From: a bacterium
GTDB taxonomy: Bacteria; Bdellovibrionota_C; UBA2361; RFPC01
DNA: 64,000 bases
Direction: 5' to 3'
NCBI GenBank assembly: GCA_030428205.1
Contig: JAUIBK010000012.1
Coordinates: 18,377 to 82,376, forward strand
Shown: in pieces, positions 16,871 through 25,897 of the stretch
Position numbering within the stretch: position 1 is the stretch's first letter
Layout of the letters: the number at the start of each line of letters is the position of its first letter
Translations under genes and position numbers: made by a program
Notes under the pieces: generated by a model
What the model saw: only the letters and a program-made list of their open reading frames with translations
Database searches by the model: none
What the model was told of the DNA's origin: nothing

Positions 16871-17093
16871 GTAAGTGCTTATATTTCTTCCGAAGTCCAG
16901 ATTACGAGGCAGGAGCAAGATTCCATACAGGACGCGAGCTAGCGGAGGTGACCGCACGGGTCAGCGAGCACGGAAAAAGTCACCTGATGAAGCTCTCTGA
17001 ATTAGCATATTCTAAGAATCTGCGGCTTTCGGAGAGTTGCGTAAAGCGCCGTAGGCGCTTGGAGCAAAGATCGGGGGAAAGCTAAGTACTTAC
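16871..17093 (+). ncRNA. Candidate structured RNA element, copy A
   Basis: A ~220-nt region between rplM and a small minus-strand gene that shares its layout with copy B at 42544-42743. End stem: GTAAGTGCTTA (16871-16881) pairs with TAAGTACTTAC (17083-17093). Inside, in order: GCGGAGGTGACC, a TGACC/GGTCA hairpin, GCGAGCACGG, a nested hairpin closed by CTCTCTGAA/TTCGGAGAG, GCGTAA, a perfect AAGCGCC-GTA-GGCGCTT hairpin, GGAGCAAA and GGGGGAAAGC. Stem bases differ between copies but pairing is kept. It matches no riboswitch or housekeeping RNA that I know. The strand is inferred from copy B. Its 3' end overlaps the stop codon of the convergent gene. Confidence 0.5.
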
Positions 17094-17398
17094 GGGGTGA
17101 AGTGGTCTCTTACAGAACTGATAGGCACATCGCCGTGAGCTGCTGCTGCAGAGATAGGGTCTGCTAAGACTTGCTTAGCAACTGAATGAGCCAACTTATC
17201 AGCTTTGTCAGGGGAAATTTTTTCTTTCTTTTCAGCACGTTCTGCGCCCTTAAAGCGCAAAGAGGTTGTAGTCGCATCCCCGCCGTGGGCCTGCGTGGCG
17301 ACTGCGGCTCTAATTGATTGTACGGGAGATTCCTGAGAAGCACGGCTCGCTGATTGCTGAACCTTAGCTGCTATACCTTTTACAAACGTCACTGTCAT
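17090..17398 (-). CDS. Hypothetical small protein, Ala/Ser/Lys-rich
   Basis: About 102 residues from ATG 17398 (an in-frame TTG at 17413 is less likely). Composition is Ala, Ser, Gln and Lys-rich with a charged middle (GAERAEKKEKISPDKADK) and a helical end (HSVAKQVLADPISAAAAHG). There is no signal peptide, membrane span or cysteine. It is isolated, with its 3' end abutting structured element A. I do not recognise it; it might be a secreted or chaperone-bound substrate, but that is a guess. Confidence 0.5.
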   Translation of the reverse strand: MTVTFVKGIAAKVQQSASRASQESPVQSIRAAVATQAHGGDATTTSLRFKGAERAEKKEKISPDKADKLAHSVAKQVLADPISAAAAHGDVPISSVRDHFTP

Positions 17399-17525
17399 GG
17401 TACTACCACCCAATCCTTGGGGCTTACTTCCAAAAAAACTACACTACTCCTCTGGATACTACTTATATCGGCGCGATGTAGGGGCGACTTAAGGAAAAGT
17501 TTCAAGCTAACTAACTGAAATGACT

Positions 17526-19019
17526 CTACCTTGCTCCAGTCCCAAAGAGCACAGCTGGAATTGTACGTAATATAAGGCCAAGATCGCGACCAAGAGACCA
17601 GTTATCGATGTACTCAAGATCCATCTGAACCCACGACTCAAAGTCAGAAATTTCATTTCGACCGCTGACTTGCCACGTACAGGTGAGTCCAGGACGCATA
17701 GAGAGCCGACGGCGGTCCTTTGGTTTATACAGCCCTACTTCCCCCGGAACAGGTGGACGGGGGCCAACCAGGCTCATATCACCAATCAAGACGTTCCAGA
17801 GCTGAGGAAGCTCATCGAGACTAAAACGCCGCAAGAATTTGCCGATAGGTGTTACTCGTGGGTCACTCTCCATCTTGAAAACTGGGCCACTCATTTCGTT
17901 AAATTCCTGTAGCTCCCCAAGCTTTGTCTCTGCGTCTTCATCCATCGAGCGAAACTTATACAGATCAAAGAGCCTACCATTTTGTCCAACACGTTTTTGA
18001 ACGAAAAGAACTGGGCCAGGAGAGCTTACCTTAACCAAGAACGCAATGAGTAAGAAAAACGGAGACAAAAGGAGAAGCGCCAAGAGAGCCACACAAAAAT
18101 CAAAAACACGCTTCAGAGACAACTCCCATCGATCCCCTGGTGGGGTTTCAAAGTGAATGAGTGGCATGCCACCAAAGAAGCTCATCTCTGACTTGACCAT
18201 TCCCACACTAAAGAGATCGGCCGCAATGGTCGTACGCACTCCTTGCTCAGCGCAAATCAGCACAGACTCTTCAACCTGTGACATAACAGAGATGATGTCG
18301 GTAAAGATAATTTCATCGATAGCGTAATTTTTGAGGGCTTTTTGGAGAGACTCCGTACCTTCGAGAAAGCGCCCAAGTCGTCGGCCGGTCTTCTTACGAA
18401 ATCGTTCTCGGTAGAGGTGTACTTCGTCCTGCCCTTTCTTCTCGTCTTCACGTAGATCTACAAATCCGCGAACACGAATCCCGAGCTCTGGACGTCGTAA
18501 AATATGCTCGGCGACTTCAATTGCTTGATGGCCTGTTCCCGCAATAACAATATTTCGAAAGTTTCGCCCCCTCCTTCTCCAGTAGCGTAGAAACTCTAAC
18601 GCAATAGCACGTTGTAAGGTTAACGTTAGGCCAACAAGAATACAGAAGAGCACAATAAAGCTTCGACTAAAGTCCATCTTGAGCATGAAAAGTACAGCCG
18701 CAAGCATAATAAAGACGAGTAACGAACTTGCCGCAGAGAGCCGGAAGATCTCCCACGACGATCGGAGTCGCATACTGTTGTAGGCTCCAAATGAATGCAG
18801 GAGCGCGGTGTAGCCGAGTAAGGCAACGAGGAGCACAATAAAATAATCTTTAATTGGAAGGAGCACTTCACCCTCAAAGGGAAGCCCCCACTGAAGAGTT
18901 TCATTCCAGAAGAGGAGAGATGCACGACCATAGTACGCACCGAAAAAGCATGCGATTATAATGAGGATATCTCCGATCCGTTCTATACGAGATATGGTCC
19001 GCCAGTGTTCTTTGAGCAT
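17526..19019 (-). CDS. Polyprenyl-phosphate sugar-1-phosphate transferase (WcaJ/CpsE type)
   Basis: A 497-residue polyisoprenyl-phosphate hexose-1-phosphate transferase. The N-terminal ~150 residues hold four to five membrane spans, residues ~150-270 form the central nucleotide-binding-like domain (IVIAGTGHQAIEVAE), and the C-terminal ~200 residues are the bacterial sugar transferase domain: SSPGPVLFVQKRVG, YKFRSM, the catalytic D-E pair in FSLDELPQL, GDMSLVGPRPP and RPGLTCTWQVSGRN. It would start a repeat unit of exopolysaccharide or O-antigen by loading a sugar phosphate on undecaprenyl phosphate. No other polysaccharide cluster genes adjoin it, apart from the GT-C pair 2 kb away. Confidence 0.92.
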   Translation of the reverse strand: MLKEHWRTISRIERIGDILIIIACFFGAYYGRASLLFWNETLQWGLPFEGEVLLPIKDYFIVLLVALLGYTALLHSFGAYNSMRLRSSWEIFRLSAASSLLVFIMLAAVLFMLKMDFSRSFIVLFCILVGLTLTLQRAIALEFLRYWRRRGRNFRNIVIAGTGHQAIEVAEHILRRPELGIRVRGFVDLREDEKKGQDEVHLYRERFRKKTGRRLGRFLEGTESLQKALKNYAIDEIIFTDIISVMSQVEESVLICAEQGVRTTIAADLFSVGMVKSEMSFFGGMPLIHFETPPGDRWELSLKRVFDFCVALLALLLLSPFFLLIAFLVKVSSPGPVLFVQKRVGQNGRLFDLYKFRSMDEDAETKLGELQEFNEMSGPVFKMESDPRVTPIGKFLRRFSLDELPQLWNVLIGDMSLVGPRPPVPGEVGLYKPKDRRRLSMRPGLTCTWQVSGRNEISDFESWVQMDLEYIDNWSLGRDLGLILRTIPAVLFGTGAR

Positions 19020-19200
19020 TGTGACGCCAGTATACCCAGGAGCTCACTTCTGACTCAAATACTGCCCCTGTTCCAAACCGACTGAGACTCAAAGAGGCCT
19101 ATCTTACTGAAAGCTCTCGATATCTTTGACGCGGCTTTCTGCTCTCTCACCTCATCTTATTGTAGAAGAGTGATGAGCGCGCTTAAAGGACCCTAGCTCC

Positions 19201-19533
19201 ATGTTGAGAGAAACGAGTAACACACACGCAAATAGCCCAATTTCAATCTTGTTTCACGATCACAATATCGCTGCGCTCTTTGCGGAGTTGCTCATCTCCA
19301 TGGGAGAGAATATCCGGCTCATACAAGACATTACGGATCTTGAAGAAGGCGACAAGATTATTACTGAGCCCCAGTACTTCTCTGCCTTAAGCAATGAGAG
19401 GCAACAGAATTGTCTCTTGATTGGAAAGAAAGCTTCACTTGTAGGTCTCCGTGCTCAAAGCATTTCACAACCACTCACCGAAGAGAAAATTGTAACCGGC
19501 CTTCAAGAGTTCCTCACCACAACTGTTCACTAG
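19201..19533 (+). CDS. Small protein, possibly a degenerate receiver-like domain
   Basis: A 110-residue cytosolic protein. The pattern ISILFHDHNIAALFAELLISMGENIRLIQ, then strands KIITE and NCLLIGK, and a final helix EEKIVTGLQEFLTTT resembles a response-regulator receiver fold, but no phosphoryl-accepting Asp stands at the end of the third strand and the acidic pair is replaced by HDH. The assignment is by pattern only. It precedes dtd by 40 bases and may be co-transcribed with it. Function unknown. Confidence 0.5.
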   Translation: MLRETSNTHANSPISILFHDHNIAALFAELLISMGENIRLIQDITDLEEGDKIITEPQYFSALSNERQQNCLLIGKKASLVGLRAQSISQPLTEEKIVTGLQEFLTTTVH

Positions 19534-19573
19534 CAGCGTTGTATCCACCTTCTGAGTGTGCTCTCATAGGGTC

Positions 19574-20026
19574 ATGCGAGTACATCTCCAACGTGTCAAT
19601 CATGCCAGTGTTGTTGTCGAGGGCGAAACTGTCGGTGCTATAGACCGGGGAGTTCTCTTACTTGTCGGATTGGGCAAAGAAGACACCAAAGATAACCTCC
19701 TTCCTATGGCTCACAAAGTTTCTAATCTCCGCATCTTTCCAGACGAAAAGGGACGTTTTCACTTTTCAGTAAAAGATATACAGGGGGAAGTCCTGCTTGT
19801 CCCTCAATTTACGCTCTACGGAGACTTGAAAAAAGGAAGGCGCCCTGACTTCTTTTCCGCTCTTGAGCCGCACGTTGCCTCTCCTCTCTTTGACCAGTTT
19901 GTAGAAATCTTTCGAGAGATTCCCGAGATATCAACGGTAGCAACAGGGGTTTTTGGGGCGTATATGAAAGTATCGCTAGAAAATGATGGGCCAGTGACGC
20001 TGCTCCTCGAGTCAGGCAGCATCTAA
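19574..20026 (+). CDS. dtd: D-aminoacyl-tRNA deacylase
   Basis: A 150-residue DTD. It hydrolyses D-amino acids (and glycine) wrongly attached to tRNA. Family blocks are present: MRVHLQRVNHASV, GVLLLVGLGKEDT, LLVPQFTLYGD (usually SQFTLYG) and the GP cis-proline motif NDGPVTLLLES near the end, where the chiral pocket lies. The start is ATG 19574, since MRVHLQRV aligns with the normal N-terminus; the frame runs six codons longer upstream. Confidence 0.95.
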   Translation: MRVHLQRVNHASVVVEGETVGAIDRGVLLLVGLGKEDTKDNLLPMAHKVSNLRIFPDEKGRFHFSVKDIQGEVLLVPQFTLYGDLKKGRRPDFFSALEPHVASPLFDQFVEIFREIPEISTVATGVFGAYMKVSLENDGPVTLLLESGSI

Positions 20027-20341
20027 CCCCCCCCCGCAAATGAAAACACCTCACTTCTCTAGGGAGAGGCACTCCCTTCGGGTGCTTCGAAGAACAGGGA
20101 TCGAGCCTTATCGATTTCTGGCGGAGGCATGTGTTGTCCCTCCCTCCTTCGCTAAAGCTACTGAGAACCAACCAGCCAGTATGGGACTACGTAGCCATGT
20201 CGAAGACGCTTCGTAGCTTTAGCGTAGGAATGGCGGAGTAGATCGAAGGATACTCCCCGCCCTCGGAACTACGGGAAGCGGTCATTTCAAGTGCGGGAAG
20301 AATAACTTGCTTAGCTCCTAAAATGTAATAAAATTACATTT
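20027..20341. repeat. Intergenic region with palindromic repeat
   Basis: No gene is seen. The stretch contains a perfect 12-bp inverted repeat, CGCTAAAGCTAC (20150-20161) / GTAGCTTTAGCG (20213-20224), a smaller dyad around 20070-20083 (GCAC...GGTGC), and ACTACGTAGCC between the arms. Sequences of the type cttcgctaaagctac are known as dispersed intergenic repeats in other bacterial genomes. The start of the following gene is preceded by an AT-rich promoter-like tract. Confidence 0.55.
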
Positions 20342-20848
20342 ATGACAGCTTCACGATTTCACACACCGTCAAACGACGATACTCCTGACAAGGGCTATAA
20401 TATTCATTACCCGAAACCTGCTGGGATCACGACACCTCAGGAGCTGAGGTTCGAGGAGCTTTCACTTGACGATCTCGTGATGGAGACTCTGCAAGAGCAG
20501 GTTTTACAAGAATTGCGCACAACACTCAGAGCGATAGAACATGAATCACAGTACTCCATGTTCACGTATGGCATGTATCTGCTCTGTCATGATGGGACAT
20601 GTATACGTATTATCTGCCCGTCAACTTCCCAACTGACTCCTCCGTACAATCAGCAAGAGGACATCAGCGTAGGAGATTTTCGGGCTGAAAGGATTCAAGT
20701 CGTAGACTCAGTCATATCCTTTATGCTTCAAAAATTATGGAAAGACTCTGACATACTGCCAGAAAGAAGCAACTGCTCCTCACTTCGAGATGGTTTTGAC
20801 CTTGTGATCTGGTTTGAAAAATCCAGCGACCACTACTACGAGAAATAA
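20342..20848 (+). CDS. Hypothetical protein
   Basis: A 168-residue soluble protein with no signal peptide, membrane span or known motif. The first ~35 residues (Pro/Asp/Asn-rich) look flexible; residues ~45-160 are mixed alpha/beta, with CxxxxxC-type spacing (LLCHDGTCIRIICP). It converges on the Cys-rich lipoprotein with three bases between stop codons. I do not recognise it. Confidence 0.5.
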   Translation: MTASRFHTPSNDDTPDKGYNIHYPKPAGITTPQELRFEELSLDDLVMETLQEQVLQELRTTLRAIEHESQYSMFTYGMYLLCHDGTCIRIICPSTSQLTPPYNQQEDISVGDFRAERIQVVDSVISFMLQKLWKDSDILPERSNCSSLRDGFDLVIWFEKSSDHYYEK

Positions 20849-20851
20849 AAC

Positions 20852-21202
20852 TTATTTTCCGGAACAAGACTGCTTACCGGCCTTACGCCCAAAGCATCCT
20901 TCTTTTTTGTTAGCCCCACACTTTCCAGCGTCACATTTTTTCATATCACACTTTTTCTTGTCACACTTTTTCTTGTCGCACTTTTTCTTGTCACACCCCT
21001 TTTTGCTCATGCACTCTTTATCACAGCCTTTGCAACTACAATCGCCACCTTTCATCTTCTTAGAGCAAACAGGGCAGTCTGCACACTGTTTCGCATAGGG
21101 ACACTCACCTGGGGCAACATGACCACGCGGAGCACACCCTACAGCGAAGAAGAGTGCCACAAGAACGAGGAGAGGGAAAAAACGAGCAGAGCGTGGGATC
21201 AT
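20852..21202 (-). CDS. Cysteine/lysine-rich lipoprotein, possible metal binder
   Basis: A 116-residue lipoprotein: signal peptide with lipobox AVGC (lipidated Cys about residue 22), then about 80 residues with some 20 cysteines in spaced pairs (CPYAKQCADCPVC, DCSCKGCDKEC) and a run of near-identical five-residue repeats KKCDK (about 70-95). The regular Cys spacing suggests soft-metal binding (Cu, Zn, Cd) or surface cross-linking. The start is ATG 21202, fixed by GGAGG eight bases upstream. The TonB receptor at 25898-27970 is copper-type, so a copper role is possible but unproven. Confidence 0.75.
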   Translation of the reverse strand: MIPRSARFFPLLVLVALFFAVGCAPRGHVAPGECPYAKQCADCPVCSKKMKGGDCSCKGCDKECMSKKGCDKKKCDKKKCDKKKCDMKKCDAGKCGANKKEGCFGRKAGKQSCSGK

Positions 21203-21304
21203 AGTAAGTGCCTCCAGAGGGTGGATCATATTAAGTAGAATATTGAGGATAACCTAGAGTAGCAAATTCAACAACGAGGCTCTCACGGCAGTAAAATCAA
21301 GAGA

Positions 21305-22783
21305 TTACCTACGTTTGCCTAACACTCCTCCGAGAATTCCACGAACAATCTGCTTGCCGATTTGGTATCCCACGGTTCGAGCCACTGATTTAAAAAACGT
21401 CTCAACAATCCCTTGCCGCTGACGCCCCTTTTTCTTGGGCTCTTCAAGTGCCCGCTTCTCTTCGAGCTCTTTTGCTCTCTTCTCTAAGAGCTCAAAAGCA
21501 GACTCCCTATCAACCGCTTTGTCGTAGGCACCTTTGAGTGGAGAACGAGAAAGCCTGTCACTTCTTTCAGCATCAGAGAGAGGCCCCATACGTGATTCAG
21601 GTGGGCAGATTAAGGTTCGTTCTACCATCGTAGGCCTTCCCTTTTCATCGAGCACAGAAACAAGTGCTTCACCAACAGAGAGTTGTGTGATGACCTCTTC
21701 GCATGAAAAAGCTGGATTTTGTACAAAGGTTTCTGCTGCTGTTCGAACAGCTTTTTTTGCTACAGGCGTATAGGCTCGCAGCGCGTGTTGCACGCGGTTA
21801 CCTAGCTGACCAAGGATTATCTCTGGAACATCAAGTGGACTTTGGGTCACAAAGTATACCCCTACACCTTTTGAGCGAATCAAACGACAGACCTGCTCAA
21901 TCCGCTCAAGCAAGGGCTTTGGAGCATCCTTAAAGAGAAGGTGGGCTTCGTCAAAGAAGAACACGAGTCGAGGTTTCTCTGGATCTCCTACCTCATCAAG
22001 CTCTTCAAACAATTCAGAGAGGAGCCAGAGCAAAAACGTAGAATAGAGTCGCGGCTCGAGTAAAAGCCTTTGGGCATCAAGCACACTAATGACCCCGTTA
22101 CCAGAAAAGTCTGTTTGCATAAGGTGCGCTATATCAAGCGCAGGCTCACCAAAAAAGAGATCTCCTCCAGCCTCTTCAAGGGTTAAAAGACGACGTTGAA
22201 TGGCTCCAACGCTCTGAGGTGAGATGTTCCCGTACTCAGTGCGAAGCTCAGATGCATTGTCTCCTACCCAAGCAAGCATTGAGCGGAGATCTTTCATATC
22301 AAGCAGGAGTAACCCTTCATCGTCTGCGAGACGAAAGGCAATGTGCAGCACTCCTTCCTGAGTTTCATTGAGCTGCAAAAGTCGAGAGAGAAGTACAGGC
22401 CCCATCTCTGAGATCGTTGTGCGCACCGGATGGCCAAGTTTGGCAAACACATCCCAGAAGACGGTGGGATATCCACGTTGTGAGTAAGACTCAATCCCTA
22501 TCTTTTCAATTCTCTCAGTGATCTTTTGATGAGGAACGCCAGCACTACTGAGACCTGCGAGATCGCCCTTTACGTCTGCAGTAAAAACAGGGACGCCCAT
22601 ACGTGAGAAGGCTTCAGCGAGGACTTGTAATGTTACGGTCTTGCCTGTTCCCGTAGCACCTGAGATGAGGCCGTGGCGGTTAGCCATCTGAGCAAGAAGC
22701 TTCACTTGAGTGTGATTTTCTGTGCCGCCAAGAAGCACAGAGAGTGGCTGAGGCGCGGCTTGGGCGGGAACAGATTGGGTCAT
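21305..22783 (-). CDS. HerA-like ATPase, YjgR family (DUF853)
   Basis: A 492-residue cytosolic P-loop ATPase. Walker A GATGTGKTVTLQVLAE is at about residues 41-48, the FTADVKGDLAGL block follows, and Walker B FFFDEAHLLF and YFVTQSPLDVPE complete the HerA/FtsK-like core of the YjgR group. The C-terminus is a charged region (EKRAKELEEKRALEEPKKKGRQRQG) and a hydrophobic-basic end. The biological role of YjgR-type proteins is unsettled. Good GGAG ribosome-binding site before ATG 22783; the gene is monocistronic. Confidence 0.88.
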   Translation of the reverse strand: MTQSVPAQAAPQPLSVLLGGTENHTQVKLLAQMANRHGLISGATGTGKTVTLQVLAEAFSRMGVPVFTADVKGDLAGLSSAGVPHQKITERIEKIGIESYSQRGYPTVFWDVFAKLGHPVRTTISEMGPVLLSRLLQLNETQEGVLHIAFRLADDEGLLLLDMKDLRSMLAWVGDNASELRTEYGNISPQSVGAIQRRLLTLEEAGGDLFFGEPALDIAHLMQTDFSGNGVISVLDAQRLLLEPRLYSTFLLWLLSELFEELDEVGDPEKPRLVFFFDEAHLLFKDAPKPLLERIEQVCRLIRSKGVGVYFVTQSPLDVPEIILGQLGNRVQHALRAYTPVAKKAVRTAAETFVQNPAFSCEEVITQLSVGEALVSVLDEKGRPTMVERTLICPPESRMGPLSDAERSDRLSRSPLKGAYDKAVDRESAFELLEKRAKELEEKRALEEPKKKGRQRQGIVETFFKSVARTVGYQIGKQIVRGILGGVLGKRR

Positions 22784-22939
22784 AGCTGGGGAACTCCGAT
22801 GAAATGTCCGGGAAACAGTATTGTTCAGCTCTCGTATGGAAATGTCAATAATAGAGCAGAGCTACATAGAGCATCTCGAGCTATCTTGACCATCTAGTGC
22901 TTCTAGCCGCGAGTCGTTTTTTTCGCCAAGGTCGCTGCC

Positions 22940-25603
22940 TCAGGAGCTAAACGTAGAAAGCCCGTCACGTTCTCGCAAACGCAAACCAGGCGCTAAGCGA
23001 TCAACCACTCGGCTACTTTTCACTGATATACCCACAGATTCCAATCCGGGGAGAATACGGTTCTGGCTATATGTAAGAGTCTTGTATGATGGCGAATAGT
23101 GCCCAGAAAGGTTATTTAACTCAAGGAGAACCCAAGGACGAGGAACTTGCTCACCACGCAAGGCTGCATCAAACTCCCTCCATGCTTCAATTGTACGAAA
23201 AACCTCTCGGTGACGGGCAAAAATAGTCTCCCCTCCCCCATACATGTTTTTCCCTCCGAGTTGCTCTGAGTGCGTTTCCCGGGTACGACCGTTACGTACC
23301 AAACGTTCCTCACCATAGATTGGTTTTCCATCTGAACCGATAGAGTACACAAACTTTACTATTTCTTGATCGAGAATCTGCTGGAGCTGCAAACAATACG
23401 AACGCACTGCGCCAGGAAGCAAATGAGAATAAAGATCGTATAACACCTTCCACTCCTCTCGCTTTTGCATCTCACGCCGAGATTGAAGCGCTTCAGATAT
23501 TTCTCGTGCTCGTCTAAAACGATCATCCCGCTCATCAGAAGTGAGCCCTTCAGCATGACATCCAGCTTGCACAGCTTGGAAACGTCTCTTTCGATAAGCA
23601 TGTTGTCTATCTAAGCTATCCTCAATTCGCGCGAGAAGACTTCGTGACTTATCAACAAGCACACAGGCAATCGTAAAGTCTCTCCTTTTCTCATCACTCA
23701 TTTCTTGTGCGGAAGAATCATTTCTCCACTGATCAAAGACATCTCCGAGACGAGCAAGATTTGTTTCAAGGATATAATCAGAGAGCCCAGGAAGATCGTT
23801 TTCTCCAAGGTGTACTATTCCATGTTCAGCAAGCGGATCGGACACAATGACTTGAACCTCCCTCCTTGCCGTAGATTTGTGGAGTGCGGCTGGAAGATCC
23901 TCGGTAGAGAGAAATCGATCGGGCTTCTCGTAGCTTCTCCCAATATGGTACGGAACCTTAATTTGGTCTTCAGGGAGGCCATCTCGTTTTGCACGCTTCT
24001 TTCGAAAGCTCTCCTTCTTTCGAAGATCGATAATCATGTCCATCAACATGTAATCTAAAGGAAGTGCATATCCTTCAACTCTTCCAGCATACCCTTCTTC
24101 AATTCTTTCGATATGTGTATTGTCAGCTGCTTCCTGCTCAATTCGAGAAACCTCTTCTGAACAAATAGCATACAAAAGAGGAAGCGTTTTCCTCCGAAAA
24201 GAGACAAGCTCCTCCGGCGAAAGAATAAAAAAATCAGGTGAGTAAAATGCTTGGCGGAACGGAAGACCCTCAAGTTGCTCAAGCACTACTTCCTCAAAAT
24301 CTTCAAATGTCCTTCTCCAAGACGAACGCCACCCATTTGCATGCTCTTCTCTCATTGATGGGTGAACATACTCAAGCGCTTGAGCACAGAGTGAATCTCG
24401 GTAGGCTTGCTCGAAGCGAATATATTCAGGAAGCGCATGAATACCAGAAGTTCGAGGCAATACCTCTTTCCACTCAGAATCAAAGTGATCTTCTGAGAGG
24501 TTTGTCAAAATGAGAGGACAAGAGCGATTACGGGGAATGGCGAAGTAATTTCTCAGCCCAGTAATAACGTTACGATCCTCTTCAGAAAACCGAGAGTAAT
24601 CATTCGGGGGCCTTCGTGATCCGCCTCGAGCCTCCTTTAATGTAAAGGAGAACCGCTCTCCACTCGGCAACGGAAAGAGATAGACTAACTCTATATCTGG
24701 GACAGGGCTTGTGTCGTTGATCCCCTCACTACGGAGCCACCGTAAAAACTCGAGATCAACTCTACCTGAAACTTCAACGGTACAACTTTCATACTGACCA
24801 AGGTCAATACCTGCTTGGCGGAGCTCAAAAAAACGACGTGTTGCATTCAAAGAGCCAAAAGAAAACCGCAATGAAGAATAGGAGAGATGAGAATGAGCTC
24901 GTCCTTCCTCAAAGCGAAGTTGCTCAGCACCACCATAAAAAGGGAACCCACCAAAGTGAGCAAAAACTTCTTCTCGCCTTTCTGGAATACGACCACAGAG
25001 TAGGTCAATCAACTCCATACACTGCTGGCACTCCTGCTCATGAGTCAGAAAAAACTCAAGACCTCTATCATGAAGAGTGATAATTGGAGGAGAAGTCGGC
25101 AAATAGGAGCCAAAAAGGTCTTTGCTCGAATAACCAAGCCCTGTGATTATTTCATGAAAGTTTGACAAATCTCTCATCACTTGAACATCCGATATAGCAA
25201 AGGAGGTTCGAAGAGGCGTGTGATCGCCTGGGGGAGGAGTGAAAGAAATATCTTGAGGGTAAGATGGCTGACGGTGCATATCTCGCAATCGATGCCAGGC
25301 GACTTGAGCTAAATCAGCAATATCAGTGTCCTTATGATCTCCAAGCAAACTCTGAACTACTTCCGGGCGTGCTTCAACACCATAAGAACTCGTCTGTTGA
25401 TCTACATGTACAGCTAAAACTTCACGAATGAGCTGCTCACGGACCCGCTCTAGTACAGAAGAGGAAGAGCCTGAGTTAAGGAGTGCTTCAGCCTCGGCTA
25501 TCATCTCTCGAGACGCACGAACGAAGAAAGGGGGAATCTCTCTCCGACTCTCATTTGAGGGCTCTCCTAATGGAGCGGGCTGCATACCAGAAGACGGAGA
25601 CAC
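22940..25603 (-). CDS. Large hypothetical protein (887 aa)
   Basis: An 887-residue soluble protein starting at GTG 25603 with an AGGGGAG site four bases before. No signal peptide or membrane span. Composition is rich in Arg, Glu, Leu and Ser, with long helical stretches in the centre and C-terminal half (about residues 600-720, many RR/EE pairs). Near residue 845, LNNLSGHYSPSYKTL resembles a short SGHYxPS motif that I recall from C-termini of assorted bacterial toxins and effectors, usually followed by a short helix; that comparison is from memory. Two features upstream (HECQQCMELIDLLCGR, about 190-205) might bind a metal. No neighbour explains it. Function unknown. Confidence 0.75.
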   Translation of the reverse strand: MSPSSGMQPAPLGEPSNESRREIPPFFVRASREMIAEAEALLNSGSSSSVLERVREQLIREVLAVHVDQQTSSYGVEARPEVVQSLLGDHKDTDIADLAQVAWHRLRDMHRQPSYPQDISFTPPPGDHTPLRTSFAISDVQVMRDLSNFHEIITGLGYSSKDLFGSYLPTSPPIITLHDRGLEFFLTHEQECQQCMELIDLLCGRIPERREEVFAHFGGFPFYGGAEQLRFEEGRAHSHLSYSSLRFSFGSLNATRRFFELRQAGIDLGQYESCTVEVSGRVDLEFLRWLRSEGINDTSPVPDIELVYLFPLPSGERFSFTLKEARGGSRRPPNDYSRFSEEDRNVITGLRNYFAIPRNRSCPLILTNLSEDHFDSEWKEVLPRTSGIHALPEYIRFEQAYRDSLCAQALEYVHPSMREEHANGWRSSWRRTFEDFEEVVLEQLEGLPFRQAFYSPDFFILSPEELVSFRRKTLPLLYAICSEEVSRIEQEAADNTHIERIEEGYAGRVEGYALPLDYMLMDMIIDLRKKESFRKKRAKRDGLPEDQIKVPYHIGRSYEKPDRFLSTEDLPAALHKSTARREVQVIVSDPLAEHGIVHLGENDLPGLSDYILETNLARLGDVFDQWRNDSSAQEMSDEKRRDFTIACVLVDKSRSLLARIEDSLDRQHAYRKRRFQAVQAGCHAEGLTSDERDDRFRRAREISEALQSRREMQKREEWKVLYDLYSHLLPGAVRSYCLQLQQILDQEIVKFVYSIGSDGKPIYGEERLVRNGRTRETHSEQLGGKNMYGGGETIFARHREVFRTIEAWREFDAALRGEQVPRPWVLLELNNLSGHYSPSYKTLTYSQNRILPGLESVGISVKSSRVVDRLAPGLRLRERDGLSTFSS

Positions 25604-25897
25604 TTTTCTCCCCTATGAAAAGCTGAACTCTTACATGAAACATACGCTAACGAGACCAGCTTACAGAAGAACTCCCGCTAATCAAGCATCTTCACTTTCT
25701 CTATTGGGCCTCAAACCTGCCATGAACACGGCAGACTGAGCAAATCTGGGAATAGAGTATCGAGCAGACTCTTCGAAAAATGCGGAAGAAAACAGAACTG
25801 GTGTGTGGAAAACACTCCAAAAAGCTATACCAAAGAAGCTTCCAGTCAGTGACCCAAAATGGGATAGCACTCGAGAGCATCCATCTGCTCTACGTTC
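25604..25897. other. Intergenic region, no recognised feature
   Basis: About 290 bases between two minus-strand genes, the copper receptor end and the large orphan start. I see no convincing RNA, hairpin or short gene; frames on both strands here look accidental. The promoter of the 887-residue gene should lie at the low end of the next 100 bases. Confidence 0.3.

Noticed and set aside
16871..17093. Known riboswitch or housekeeping RNA (SAM, TPP, cobalamin, c-di-GMP, glycine, ydaO, 6S, RNase P, tmRNA)
   Set aside because: None of their conserved core words is present in either copy; only the unknown-element interpretation remains.
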